Part shown: positions 16,691 to 25,169 of the stretch, in pieces
How positions within the stretch are numbered: position 1 is the stretch's first letter
Layout of the letters: every line of letters begins with the position of its first letter
Assembly: GCA_017467885.1 (NCBI GenBank)
Contig: JAFUKC010000024.1
Span: forward strand, 1 to 38,860
Origin: Bacteroidaceae bacterium
GTDB lineage: Bacteria > Bacteroidota > Bacteroidia > Bacteroidales > Bacteroidaceae
Reading direction: 5' to 3'
DNA length: 38,860 nucleotides
Position numbers and translations under genes: made by a program
Notes under the pieces: generated by a model
What the model was told of the DNA's origin: nothing
Database searches by the model: none
The model's input: the letters and a program-made list of their open reading frames with translations, nothing else

Positions 16691-16752
16691 AACTTGTCGT
16701 TTTAAAAGTTAAACAAATCTTCTCTTTGTGTATGGCAAAGATATTGATGATA

Positions 16753-16797
16753 AATTCCCCCTGCAACGTTAATTTCCTATTCGTTGCAGGGGGAATT
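16753..16797 (-). terminator. Terminator of the nan operon
   Basis: AATTCCCCCTGCAACG (16753-16768) is the exact reverse complement of 16782-16797, a GC-rich 16-bp stem with a 13-nt loop. It lies 28 bp beyond the stop of the last nan gene. No long T-run follows on the minus strand. It could also insulate the His-rich gene. Confidence 0.7.
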
Positions 16798-16824
16798 CCT
16801 ATAAGTGATGGGGTTTATACCCAC

Positions 16825-17928
16825 TTATTCGATTAAGAACCTGTGTATCTGTGGTGTGCGTATCCCCGGCTTAAGTTCTCCACCGATATAATATACAGCA
16901 TTTCGATAGTTTATAGCTATCGCACCGGCACGTGCAAATACAGGGTGGCTGTATAGAACGCGCCAACTGTTTTTGTTTGTGTCGTATTGCATAAGGTTGG
17001 GGTTGAAACGATACCATTCGGACGGTTGAAGCATGTATTCTTCTTTACTTATGAACGAATATTTACCCGATATCGCATCGGTGAATATCAGACGATTTAC
17101 ACCACCGGCAGCAATAATTGCAGTGTCGTTCAGCAGTGTTGCTGTACCACCCGAGAGCGAGAGCTCCTCATCTTTGCTTATATGGGGCAATGTGTTCCAT
17201 TCTTTGTTGATATGATTATAACAGATGCCATCGGCGTGCACCGTTGCTGCTGTATTGTTGTCGGCCGGGCAGAAGCCACTCCATATATACAGTGCATCCT
17301 TTGTTGCCGCACATATAGGTTGTACACGTGGAGGTGATGGCATGTCCGGCAGTTCACACCAATTTCCGTCTCTGTTTTTTATATCAAGCATAAATACTTT
17401 AGCCGATGGTTTACCCGATGCATTGCCACCTGCAATATATAACCTTCCGTCGGATATTGCTCCTGTGGCATTGTCGATGGTGCAGGGGAGGGGAGGTAGG
17501 GTGTCTATCCGACAATTATCGGCAAGGTCTATGCAATAGACTGTCGATAGCGGATGCTCCTCGTTGTTGCCACCGACAATATACCATTTGTTTCCATCGC
17601 AGACAGATACGCCGTAGGCCGACTTCTCGGGTAGCGACGATACCTGTTCCCACTGTAATGTATCGCCAAGTGTTGCCCTGTATATTCCTTGATAATAACG
17701 TTTAGAACCACCTTGGGCTGCCGGAGTGGTCGGGAAATTGCAACCGCCTGCAATATATATATGATTATCGTATATAGCGGCGTAACATGCCGATACACCA
17801 AATTCGTATCCCTGTTCGAAGCCGGGCATACACCCAATTTCCTTTAAAGGGCATGCGCCCTTATGGCTGTTTGTACAGCTAAAGAGCGCAATACCTGTAA
17901 ATATTAATAAAATATATCGTTTCATCAT
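16825..17928 (-). CDS. nanM: NanM-like mutarotase (N-acetylneuraminate epimerase), lipoprotein
   Basis: This 367-residue Kelch-type beta-propeller resembles the cyclically permuted mutarotase group and is likely to convert alpha-N-acetylneuraminate to the beta form. The signal peptide ends in LFSC, so it is a lipoprotein at the periplasmic or outer-membrane surface. Kelch motifs recur: IYIAGGCNF, WYIVGGNNEE, LYIAGGNASG, IIAAGGV and VYYIGGEL. I chose the start at 17928, where its ATG overlaps the nanT stop codon as ATGA. The next ATG, at 17925, is equally possible, and a much earlier start would lie inside nanT. Position as the last gene of a nanL-nanE-nanT operon supports the role. Confidence 0.85.
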   Translation of the reverse strand: MMKRYILLIFTGIALFSCTNSHKGACPLKEIGCMPGFEQGYEFGVSACYAAIYDNHIYIAGGCNFPTTPAAQGGSKRYYQGIYRATLGDTLQWEQVSSLPEKSAYGVSVCDGNKWYIVGGNNEEHPLSTVYCIDLADNCRIDTLPPLPCTIDNATGAISDGRLYIAGGNASGKPSAKVFMLDIKNRDGNWCELPDMPSPPRVQPICAATKDALYIWSGFCPADNNTAATVHADGICYNHINKEWNTLPHISKDEELSLSGGTATLLNDTAIIAAGGVNRLIFTDAISGKYSFISKEEYMLQPSEWYRFNPNLMQYDTNKNSWRVLYSHPVFARAGAIAINYRNAVYYIGGELKPGIRTPQIHRFLIE

Positions 17929-19187
17929 TCCATATTGATTGTCTTGGGGCGCAGTGCAAAGAATTGTATCATCAGTGACAGTACTGTAACACCGCCAAGC
18001 AGTGCAAAGCCTGTTCCCAGAGAGAGACTGCCTAAAGCTGTTGTTATGGCAGCACCGCCAAGAACTCCCGACATATTTATGAAACCGTATGCTGTGGCAC
18101 GCTGATGTGACGGAACAAACTGACACAGTATAGGCATTGTGTTTGTGTCAAAGAAACCGTAACCGATACCAAAGCAAAGAATGGCAAGGATAACTGCTGT
18201 AAGGCTGTTTCCGAGCCCCATGAAGATAAGTGACGGCACAATCAAGGCAAGGCCTATGCAGCTTGTGAACACACGTCCACGTACATTCTTCTGTACCCAT
18301 TTATCCGAGATTCTTGCACCAATCATGGCACCAACGAACGATGCTCCGGCAAGGCAGATGACTGCAGTGGGGCCGGCATAATCCATAGCCTCTTTGGGCG
18401 TAAGGCCGAAACCGCCTGCAATAACCTTTGCGACAAGCTCGGGCAACCAATTCTTTGTGGCCCAACCCGGCATACTCAATGTGGTAAATACGAAAAGTAC
18501 AGCCCAAAAAGCCATATTGCTAAGTACAAGCATAATACTTTTAAATATACTTTGACGATTGGTGTCATTTGTGCTTGCTACACTCTTTTCGCGTCCCGGA
18601 TCCTTTACAAAAGCAATAAGTACTATAGAATATACCATACCTACCAAACCGCAAACAAGGAAAACTGTGTGCCAACTGCTCAACTGCTCCGAGAATATCG
18701 AGCCGAATCCGCCTGCTATCTGTCCCAAATAGAGTCCTGTCATGTGTATTCCTATGGCAGTTGAGCGTGTCTTGCCATTGTGGATGTCGGCAATGAGCGA
18801 GAGGGCTGCAGGAATATACAGTGCCTCGCTGAATCCCATTATGGCACGCAGAATGTACAGTTCTTTATATGTGTCGACATATCCCATCAAGAATGTTACA
18901 GCCGACCACACAAACAGGCTTCCAACAATAAGGTTCTTGCGGTTTACCCGGTCGGCAATGGTGCCCGAGATGGGGCTCATAAGGCCGTATATCCACATGA
19001 ATGCGGCCATCAAGGCACCCCAACCCCAAGGGCCGGTGTAACTTTCGGCAACCTCAACAATGTCTTCAGCCATATGAAAACGCATGGTGCTGAGCATCTG
19101 GCGATCCATATAATTAAGGAACGCAACACCCGATAGCAGTATGACAACCAGCCAAGGGTACCATTTTTTTTCTTTTATCTTGTTCAT
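17925..19187 (-). CDS. nanT: MFS sialic acid transporter
   Basis: This 420-residue inner-membrane protein of the major facilitator superfamily has about 12 hydrophobic segments. The loop motif GTIADRVNRKN (between segments 2 and 3) and an early FLNYMDRQML near segment 1 are typical of anion:cation-symporter-like MFS members, including the Bacteroidetes NanT. Substrate assignment rests on context: it lies between the epimerase gene (14 bp upstream) and the nanM-like gene (4-bp overlap). I start at the ATG at 19187 because the next upstream ATG lies inside the end of the epimerase gene. Confidence 0.85.
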   Translation of the reverse strand: MNKIKEKKWYPWLVVILLSGVAFLNYMDRQMLSTMRFHMAEDIVEVAESYTGPWGWGALMAAFMWIYGLMSPISGTIADRVNRKNLIVGSLFVWSAVTFLMGYVDTYKELYILRAIMGFSEALYIPAALSLIADIHNGKTRSTAIGIHMTGLYLGQIAGGFGSIFSEQLSSWHTVFLVCGLVGMVYSIVLIAFVKDPGREKSVASTNDTNRQSIFKSIMLVLSNMAFWAVLFVFTTLSMPGWATKNWLPELVAKVIAGGFGLTPKEAMDYAGPTAVICLAGASFVGAMIGARISDKWVQKNVRGRVFTSCIGLALIVPSLIFMGLGNSLTAVILAILCFGIGYGFFDTNTMPILCQFVPSHQRATAYGFINMSGVLGGAAITTALGSLSLGTGFALLGGVTVLSLMIQFFALRPKTINME

Positions 19188-19201
19188 TTTGTGTTGTTCT
19201 T

Positions 19202-20383
19202 TTACATTTTTTCGGTTAATATTCTGCACAAATCGTAGCTCTTTATCATCATGCGCGGTATGTGGAACGGTCCTTTGAAGATGTTGCCTTTTGCAGGTTG
19301 TGCAACTGTTCCATCACGATGCAGATAGCCATACCACTCGCCTTTCTCTTCGTCGGGAAAATGTGCATATGTCCATTCGCTAATCTGTTTGTGCCATATA
19401 AGATATTTATCGTCACCTGTTGCTTCGTAGGCGTACAATGTTGCAATGATAGCCTCGGTTTGCGGCCACCAGAACTTCATATCTTGTGAGTAGTCTTGTG
19501 GTGGAAGGTTGCGACAGTCGCGGAAGTTGATAATTCCTCCATATTGCTTGTCCCAGCCCCATTCCCACGACCAATCGAGTATGGTGAGTGCTCGCTGCGT
19601 GAGTTCCTTGTCCCAATTACGGTTTTTAGCTTCTTCGAGAAGGAACCATGCTGTTTCTATGCAGTGCCCCGGATTTATTACCCGGCCGTTGCATGTATCG
19701 ATAAATTCACCGTTGGGGCCAACCATTTCAAGCAAGGCTTTGTACTCCGGTTTCATGAAATCCTTAAGTGATTCCACCGATTCGTTTATCTGCAGCTCAA
19801 GTTCGGGGTCGGAAATAACTTCTCGTATGCGCGAAGCTGTGTTGATAAGTATCATTACAAGCGAGTGTCCTTTGGCTTGCAGGGTATCAAGGTATTTTGC
19901 AGGCATGTAACCGGGTTCGGAGACAAATCTGCGAATATCTTTGAATAGTCGCAATGCTTTCTCGGCATATCTGTTGTCACCCGAGGCTTTGGCATATTCG
20001 GCCATGGCTATAGCCGCAAATGTTTCAGAAAAGACATAACGGCGTTTGCGTAAAGGGGTGCCGTCGGCCATTACCTCGAAGTACATACGGCCATCTTTGT
20101 CGAAGCAATGTGCCTCGATAAAGTCTATTGTACTTTTTGCTGCTGCCAACCACTGCGGGTTTTTCTCTATGGTGTTGTAGGCAAAGCTGCATACGAATGC
20201 AAAGCGTCCTTGGAACCAAACCGATTTTGTGCCGTCCATCAACGAACCGTCGCGGTCGAGACAGGTGTACACTCCGCCGTTTACATGGTCTACTCCATGC
20301 TCCAACCAGAATGGCATTATGTTCTCGGTTAAATCTTTACGATATTTTTCCTGCCACTCATGTAAATATGTTTTCCAATTCAT
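19202..20383 (-). CDS. nanE: N-acylglucosamine 2-epimerase (sialic acid pathway)
   Basis: This 393-residue cytoplasmic protein of the AGE/renin-binding-protein family forms an (alpha/alpha)6 barrel and interconverts N-acetylmannosamine and N-acetylglucosamine. Family signatures are WFQGRFAFVCSFAYN (about residues 56-70), NPGHCIETAWFLLEE (about 240) with the catalytic-type His, FWWPQTEAIIATLYAYE (about 300-316) and the C-terminal FHIPRMMIKSYDL. It is unrelated in fold to proteobacterial NanE; the AGE-type enzyme is the one known for Bacteroides fragilis sialic acid use. The start at 20383 is 7 bp after the nanL stop; upstream in-frame codons overlap nanL. Confidence 0.92.
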   Translation of the reverse strand: MNWKTYLHEWQEKYRKDLTENIMPFWLEHGVDHVNGGVYTCLDRDGSLMDGTKSVWFQGRFAFVCSFAYNTIEKNPQWLAAAKSTIDFIEAHCFDKDGRMYFEVMADGTPLRKRRYVFSETFAAIAMAEYAKASGDNRYAEKALRLFKDIRRFVSEPGYMPAKYLDTLQAKGHSLVMILINTASRIREVISDPELELQINESVESLKDFMKPEYKALLEMVGPNGEFIDTCNGRVINPGHCIETAWFLLEEAKNRNWDKELTQRALTILDWSWEWGWDKQYGGIINFRDCRNLPPQDYSQDMKFWWPQTEAIIATLYAYEATGDDKYLIWHKQISEWTYAHFPDEEKGEWYGYLHRDGTVAQPAKGNIFKGPFHIPRMMIKSYDLCRILTEKM

Positions 20384-20390
20384 AAGGCTT

Positions 20391-21308
20391 TTAGAATTTG
20401 TTGCAACGCTCGAAGAAGTTAATAGCCTCCAGTTCCTTGCGCATTGCCACCTCTTCTTCATCGGTCATATTCTGGAACGGTGTACGGTTTTTACCCAAAT
20501 CGAGACCGATAAGCTTCATGATTCTCTTTCCGCCGACAATATTTCCACGATAGTGGCATATTACGTTTATAACATCCTGCGAGAAGTTCTGCAGTTCACG
20601 TGCTTTCTCAAGATTGCCGGCATTCCAAGCATCGATTATTCCCACAAGGTTGCAACCGTTGTAGTTCGTTGTTCCGCCAATGCCACCTTGGGCACCACCC
20701 ATCGCAAGGCAAGGTAGAATGGTTTCGTCTTGTCCATGCAACATGTCATATTTACCGTTCTTGTAAAGGCGACACTGATTGTATTCGTACATGCTTTCGA
20801 AGGTGTATTTTATTCCTGCAAAATTGGGAATACGTCCATCTACCGCCTGCAGGAAACTTACCATCGACAGGTATGCACCGTTGAATGCGGGAATATGATA
20901 GAAATAGAAAGGAAGTTCGGGCGCAGCCGATGCAATCTCTTCACAGTATTTCACAAGTTCTTCCACTCTGTTTACTTTTGGGAACGGTGGTGCCATTGCA
21001 CCTATGCCGAATACACCCAACTTTTGCGCATGCTCGGCCATTCGACGGCTCGATTTTACACATGTGCTTCCTACATGTACTATTATCTTGAAATCTTTGG
21101 GAGCAGCTGCCACCCAGGCTTCGGTGAGTTTTATACGCTCTTCCTCGGTGAGCATGTAGCCTTCGCCCGACGAGCCGTTGATGAATACACCTTTTAAACC
21201 ATTCTTTGCCAGCATTTGTGCGTATGCAGGAATGGGCTCATAGTTTACTTCGCCATTTTCGTAGAATGGGGTAAATGGTGCGTTGATAAGTCCTAAAATC
21301 TTTTCCAT
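20391..21308 (-). CDS. nanL: N-acetylneuraminate lyase
   Basis: This 305-residue cytoplasmic class I aldolase (DapA/NanA family TIM barrel) splits N-acetylneuraminate into N-acetylmannosamine and pyruvate. The carboxylate-binding loop is GSSGEGY (45-51), where GSTGE is usual. The catalytic Tyr137 lies in FYFYHIP (134-140) and the Schiff-base Lys167 in GIKYT (165-169). GGAQGGIGGTTNYN (about 210-222) forms the later substrate-facing loop. It is the first nan gene. The 54-bp gap to the SIMPL-domain gene holds no obvious consensus promoter, so the two may share a transcript. Confidence 0.94.
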   Translation of the reverse strand: MEKILGLINAPFTPFYENGEVNYEPIPAYAQMLAKNGLKGVFINGSSGEGYMLTEEERIKLTEAWVAAAPKDFKIIVHVGSTCVKSSRRMAEHAQKLGVFGIGAMAPPFPKVNRVEELVKYCEEIASAAPELPFYFYHIPAFNGAYLSMVSFLQAVDGRIPNFAGIKYTFESMYEYNQCRLYKNGKYDMLHGQDETILPCLAMGGAQGGIGGTTNYNGCNLVGIIDAWNAGNLEKARELQNFSQDVINVICHYRGNIVGGKRIMKLIGLDLGKNRTPFQNMTDEEEVAMRKELEAINFFERCNKF

Positions 21309-21362
21309 GATAATTAAAGTTTTGTGGTTATTATTTTGTCTTTTTTCTGTGCAAAGGGTGAA

Positions 21363-22070
21363 TTATCTTAAGTAGTAATCTACAGTGGTTACTACACGTA
21401 TCTTCTTTATCTGGGGTGTCGTATCGTCGCTTGTGATGCTGAATTGTCCCTGATTGGCCCGTCGTATTCCCTGAAGTTTACTTCCCGAGTCATCTGCAAA
21501 CTTCTGTGCTACGGCACGTGCATTTTCAGTTGCTTCTTCAATCATATCTGGCTTAAGTTCGTTGAGCCCGGTGAATTCGAATCTTGTGGGATAACTGTAA
21601 TTTTCTCCAATTGCCACTCCCTGTTTCATGAGTTCTGTCTGGCTTTTCATCAATTGCAAGACTTTTTCCACTTGTGGAGAGATTACGGTTATAACCGATG
21701 CTACTTGGTAGCGGTATTTTATGTTGTCGGGGGTGTAGCTTTGTGCCTCGCGATCGGTTACGGTGGGTGCACCTATGATTATCTCGTTCTCTTTTATTCC
21801 ATGCCTTTGCAGGAATGATACAATTATATCGCTGTTCTTTTCAACTGTATTATACAGCTCCAAAAGATTGTTACCCACGCTGTTGAACGGCAATGGCCAA
21901 ATAACGCGGTTCGACATTACTTCACGCTCTGCCAATCCTTTTACTGTTACGTATCTGTCTTTCTCGGCAAACTGCTTAATGCCGTTGCCTATCAAATAGC
22001 CCATTATTATCAGTCCTATCATTAATAATGTGGCAGCCATGTTCACTCCTTTCAAATTCGTTGTTTGCAT
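21363..22070 (-). CDS. SIMPL-domain (DUF541) protein
   Basis: This 235-residue protein has one N-terminal membrane anchor (about residues 12-28, ATLLMIGLIIMGYLIG). A SIMPL domain follows, beginning at YVTVKGLAEREV with TEYxYQV-like and INPTRFEFTGLNEL-type segments (about 150-175), then an ALxNARxKA-like EATENARAVAQKFADDSG. SIMPL proteins are periplasmic or surface proteins of unclear role; a few have been tied to stress or outer-membrane upkeep. A second ATG ten codons in (22040) is possible. It lies just upstream of nanL on the same strand, so co-expression with sialic acid use is possible but unproven. The 216 bp upstream show no clear promoter. Confidence 0.88.
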   Translation of the reverse strand: MQTTNLKGVNMAATLLMIGLIIMGYLIGNGIKQFAEKDRYVTVKGLAEREVMSNRVIWPLPFNSVGNNLLELYNTVEKNSDIIVSFLQRHGIKENEIIIGAPTVTDREAQSYTPDNIKYRYQVASVITVISPQVEKVLQLMKSQTELMKQGVAIGENYSYPTRFEFTGLNELKPDMIEEATENARAVAQKFADDSGSKLQGIRRANQGQFSITSDDTTPQIKKIRVVTTVDYYLR

Positions 22071-22286
22071 ATGCGTTGCCTTGTATTATTGTAGAGATTC
22101 GTTTGCGGACAGGATGTAAAACTCATTTAAATTAATAAGCCTGTCTTTCTTTTCCTATAAACAACTCTGTGGTTGTATTGTTTGGTGCCTGTTTTCTCGA
22201 TTGCTAATATATGAAAAATTATTTATCTGTTATGTTTTTATTAAGGGTTTCTTGAAAAAAACCAGCGTATTCTCCTTTTATTCGTC

Positions 22287-22341
22287 TTTTATCATATACA
22301 GAAAGGGTGTCCGATTGGCACTCTTTCTGTATATGATAAAA
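22287..22341 (-). terminator. Terminator of the receptor operon
   Basis: The arms 22287-22309 and 22319-22341 pair over 23 positions with one G-T and a 9-nt loop. The minus-strand arm next to the loop ends in a TTTTATC/GATAAAA base, giving the needed T-rich end. It begins 6 bp past the stop of the tandem-module lipoprotein and separates that operon from the SIMPL-nan genes. Confidence 0.85.
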
Positions 22342-22346
22342 AGAAC

Positions 22347-24263
22347 TTATTCTGTAAAGCTGTAAGTCGTAACACTTTTTAAACCTGCTATTCTGAAGTA
22401 TTTCTCAATACTTCCGGTCAGTGTCACCTGTTTCTTATAATTATCGGGGTTGTCTACAAGGTTCAGAGCATTGCGTACTGCTCCCGATGGCAACTGTACG
22501 GGGATACACTTCGATGGGTCTGTTTCATCGGGGGTGTCGGCAAGAATAAGATTTGTGTTTGAGGTAGCTTCTCCTTTGAATTGTGCACCGCTCTCAAATG
22601 CCTGTCCGTTGACAGTTCCAACGATGTAACCGGTTACGTTAGCCGAAATTTTGCTGCCATCGACGTATGCAGCCATCGCTTCGGTAACGGTGTAGTTGGC
22701 AATCTCTATCGGCTCGTCTCCATCATCGTTTCCTTCGTCACTGCCATCGTTACTGCCGGCTTCGCCCTGTGCAACCACAAAGTTCTTTACCTCCCAGGTT
22801 CCGGCTTTTGTGGTGGCAGTGTACTTAAGTGCTATTGTCACATTGTTTTTGCCTATCATTGCAGTGGGAACGGCTACGTTTGCTTTTGCAAATGTTATCC
22901 AATCAGCCCCCTCTACGGCACTGTATTCAATATTTGTCCAAGTGGCTGTTGTAACATCACCGTTGTAGTCGTCGCTTATAAGCAATTGATGATTATCGGC
23001 AACTTTTCCACTCTCGGAGTAACGTATGATATATTCAAAAGCTATGTAGGCGGCCGATGCAGACGAGAGGTCTATAGCCGGTGAAACCAACCAGCTCTCT
23101 GCCGCATTATCTGCATTGTTTACGTATGCAGTAGCTTTTGCTGTGTTGTAATCATTTATCCAAGGATATTCGCCTACGGTCTCAACTGTGGTAAACGAGC
23201 CCATTGTTGTTGCAAACGATTCATAAATGTATGCACCTTCAACTTCGGGTGTTTCTGTTTCGGAACCTTGCCCTTCGATTGAGTATTTCGTAACAGTCTT
23301 TAAACCGGCAACACCAAAATATTTTTCCAGACTACCGGTTAGTGTCACCTGCTTTTTATAATGTCCGGGATTGTCTACAAGGTTTACACCGCTGCGTACA
23401 GCTCCTGATGGCAACTGAACGGGTATACATTTGCTTTGATCTGTTTCATCGGCTGTTGCTGCAATAAGTATGTTTGTGTTTGTTGTTGCACTTCCGCTGA
23501 ATACACATCCGCTTTCATATACTTGTCCGTTTATTGTTCCTACAATATATCCGGTAACTATGGCCGGTATCTGTTTGCCGCTTTGATATGCTGCAAGTGC
23601 TTCGGTTACCGTATACTCTTTCGCCTCTGATGGCGTCTCTGCATCGGAAACCGGTGCTTTGCCCTTTGCTACAGATAGCTTACGAACCTCCCATGTACCC
23701 GATTTTGTGGTGGCTGTATATTTGAATGCAAATACAATGTTGCTCTTTCCCATGAACTGTGAGGGTATGTCAATATTAGCCTTCGAGAATGTTGTCCAAT
23801 CGCTGCCCTCGGTAGCTTTGTAGTCGAGGTTGGTCCATGTTGCAGCAGCAGCGTCACCTGCATAATCGGTACTGATGAGGAATTGGTGATTTTGAGCAAC
23901 CTTTCCGCTTTCAGAGTAACGGATAATATACTCGAATGTGGCGTAAGCCTCTGTTTCTTCGGTAAAATCAACCGGTGTGGCAATTAACCAGCTTTCGGCC
24001 GGATTGTTAGTATTGTCAACGAATGAAGTGGCTTTTGCCGTGCTGTAATCGATCACCCAAGGGTATTCCCCTACGGTCTCCTCGGTGGTGAATACTCCTA
24101 ACCCCGAAGCAAAACTCTCGTTTATATATACGCCCTCTATGGTACTGCCACCGCTGTTTCCGCTGTTTTCGCCAGGAAGGATATAAGGTGCAGGTACATC
24201 TTCGCAAGCGCAGAAAGCAACCGACAGTAATGCTATTGCAAAAAGATTTTTAAATAGTTTCAT
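22347..24263 (-). CDS. Surface lipoprotein with two tandem copies of a DUF6359-containing module
   Basis: This 638-residue protein has a lipoprotein signal peptide ending in FCAC (Cys20). The rest is two near copies of one module: residues about 45-330 and 344-638. Each copy starts with a beta-sandwich of choice-of-anchor-J type (VYINESFASGLGVFTT and AYIYESFATTMGSFTT; IIRYSESGKVAxNHQ; KYTATTKxGTWEV). It ends with an OB-fold-like DUF6359 domain (YTVTEALAAY, TGYIVGTINGQ, CIPVQLPSGAVR, NLVDNP, KKQVTLTGSLEKYF). An acidic Gly/Asp/Glu linker separates parts of copy 2. The domain names are from memory. It is the last gene of the receptor operon. A ligand-binding surface role is inferred. Confidence 0.8.
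   Translation of the reverse strand: MKLFKNLFAIALLSVAFCACEDVPAPYILPGENSGNSGGSTIEGVYINESFASGLGVFTTEETVGEYPWVIDYSTAKATSFVDNTNNPAESWLIATPVDFTEETEAYATFEYIIRYSESGKVAQNHQFLISTDYAGDAAAATWTNLDYKATEGSDWTTFSKANIDIPSQFMGKSNIVFAFKYTATTKSGTWEVRKLSVAKGKAPVSDAETPSEAKEYTVTEALAAYQSGKQIPAIVTGYIVGTINGQVYESGCVFSGSATTNTNILIAATADETDQSKCIPVQLPSGAVRSGVNLVDNPGHYKKQVTLTGSLEKYFGVAGLKTVTKYSIEGQGSETETPEVEGAYIYESFATTMGSFTTVETVGEYPWINDYNTAKATAYVNNADNAAESWLVSPAIDLSSASAAYIAFEYIIRYSESGKVADNHQLLISDDYNGDVTTATWTNIEYSAVEGADWITFAKANVAVPTAMIGKNNVTIALKYTATTKAGTWEVKNFVVAQGEAGSNDGSDEGNDDGDEPIEIANYTVTEAMAAYVDGSKISANVTGYIVGTVNGQAFESGAQFKGEATSNTNLILADTPDETDPSKCIPVQLPSGAVRNALNLVDNPDNYKKQVTLTGSIEKYFRIAGLKSVTTYSFTE
22350..24131 (-). repeat. 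Intragenic tandem duplication of about 0.87 kb
   Basis: The stretches 23274-24131 and 22350-23234 encode the two modules of the surface lipoprotein and are visibly similar at DNA level, for example where both encode EYPW, ESGKVA, NHQ and CIPVQLPSGAVR. This is an old duplication within one gene, long enough to support recombination. Confidence 0.8.
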
Positions 24264-24302
24264 GGTTTCTATTTTTTAATTGTTATTATTCTGTGATTGT
24301 AT

Positions 24303-25151
24303 CTATTGTTGTTCGACGGGAATTATATCGTCGAGAGAGGTGAGCATAAATTGCCATGTAACACTGTTGCTGTTGCGCGAAGTGAAACGAGTGAGTATTC
24401 CCACAACATCAAAATTACCGGTGTACATAATATCCTCGGCAAAGTTTGCATAAGGACTCAAACGAAAAACAATGGATGTCCCATCCAGTTTTATGGTACG
24501 TTCAACCACGTTATTGTAAACCTCCTCTTCTGGTGCATATTTCGTGAAGCCGTCGGCCTCTTCGAAATGTACATTGTTTATGCGTACATATTTTGGCAGA
24601 TATTCGAGATTCTCTTTTTTAATGTATTCACCATCGATTATCTCGGGAGATATTCCGTTTGCCTCCAGCGAAGCCTCGCCTGTAAGTTTCACGTGCTCTT
24701 CGAACACCTGTGCACTCATACGTCCTATCCCGCCATTGTACAGGCCGCCAATCTGGGCAAGTTTGCCGTAGCCACCTATGTGCAGCCCCTTGCAGTTCAA
24801 TACAATCTTCTGTCCTAAAGCCAGCATTGCATACAACCCTGTATCGTTTACTCCCACAATGATGGCTCCACTGCCATCATCTATCACAAATTGTTTATAT
24901 ACATTTCCCGATATGTCGTTGCTTACAACAACACCTTCTATAATGATGTCATCTGTTATCTCCTGTACGCTGCTTGCCGAGATAACCGAGGCGTACTCCT
25001 TTTTCAAGTCGGCTATAGTGGTATTGGCATTGCCCAAACTGTTGTTGCCATAAGGCGGGTTTTTGAAGTCCGGCTCATCAAAATCGTTCATACACGAGGT
25101 TGCAGTGATGAGCACCAAACCCAATATCAATATATTCTTTATTGTTTTCAT
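24303..25151 (-). CDS. DUF5689 lipoprotein
   Basis: This 282-residue protein has a signal peptide ending in ATSC (Cys20), followed by acidic Asp/Glu residues (MNDFDEPDF), which favour surface export in Bacteroidetes. The body matches DUF5689: TIADLKKEYAS, then an OB-fold-like half (IIEGVVVSNDISGNVYKQFV, IDDGSGAIIVGVND, LGQKIVLNCKGLHIGGYG). Such proteins are routinely encoded beside a TonB-dependent receptor. Here it lies 18 bp after the receptor gene and 39 bp before the tandem-module lipoprotein gene. The function is unknown; a substrate-binding partner of the receptor is the likely role. Confidence 0.87.
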   Translation of the reverse strand: MKTIKNILILGLVLITATSCMNDFDEPDFKNPPYGNNSLGNANTTIADLKKEYASVISASSVQEITDDIIIEGVVVSNDISGNVYKQFVIDDGSGAIIVGVNDTGLYAMLALGQKIVLNCKGLHIGGYGKLAQIGGLYNGGIGRMSAQVFEEHVKLTGEASLEANGISPEIIDGEYIKKENLEYLPKYVRINNVHFEEADGFTKYAPEEEVYNNVVERTIKLDGTSIVFRLSPYANFAEDIMYTGNFDVVGILTRFTSRNSNSVTWQFMLTSLDDIIPVEQQ

Positions 25152-25169
25152 ATATCTGTCTTTTTGTGT

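Noticed and set aside
16180-16705. Plus-strand frames across the His/Pro-rich gene
   Set aside because: They arise from the repeated and basic coding of the minus-strand gene; they lack family features. The minus-strand frame has a sensible signal peptide.
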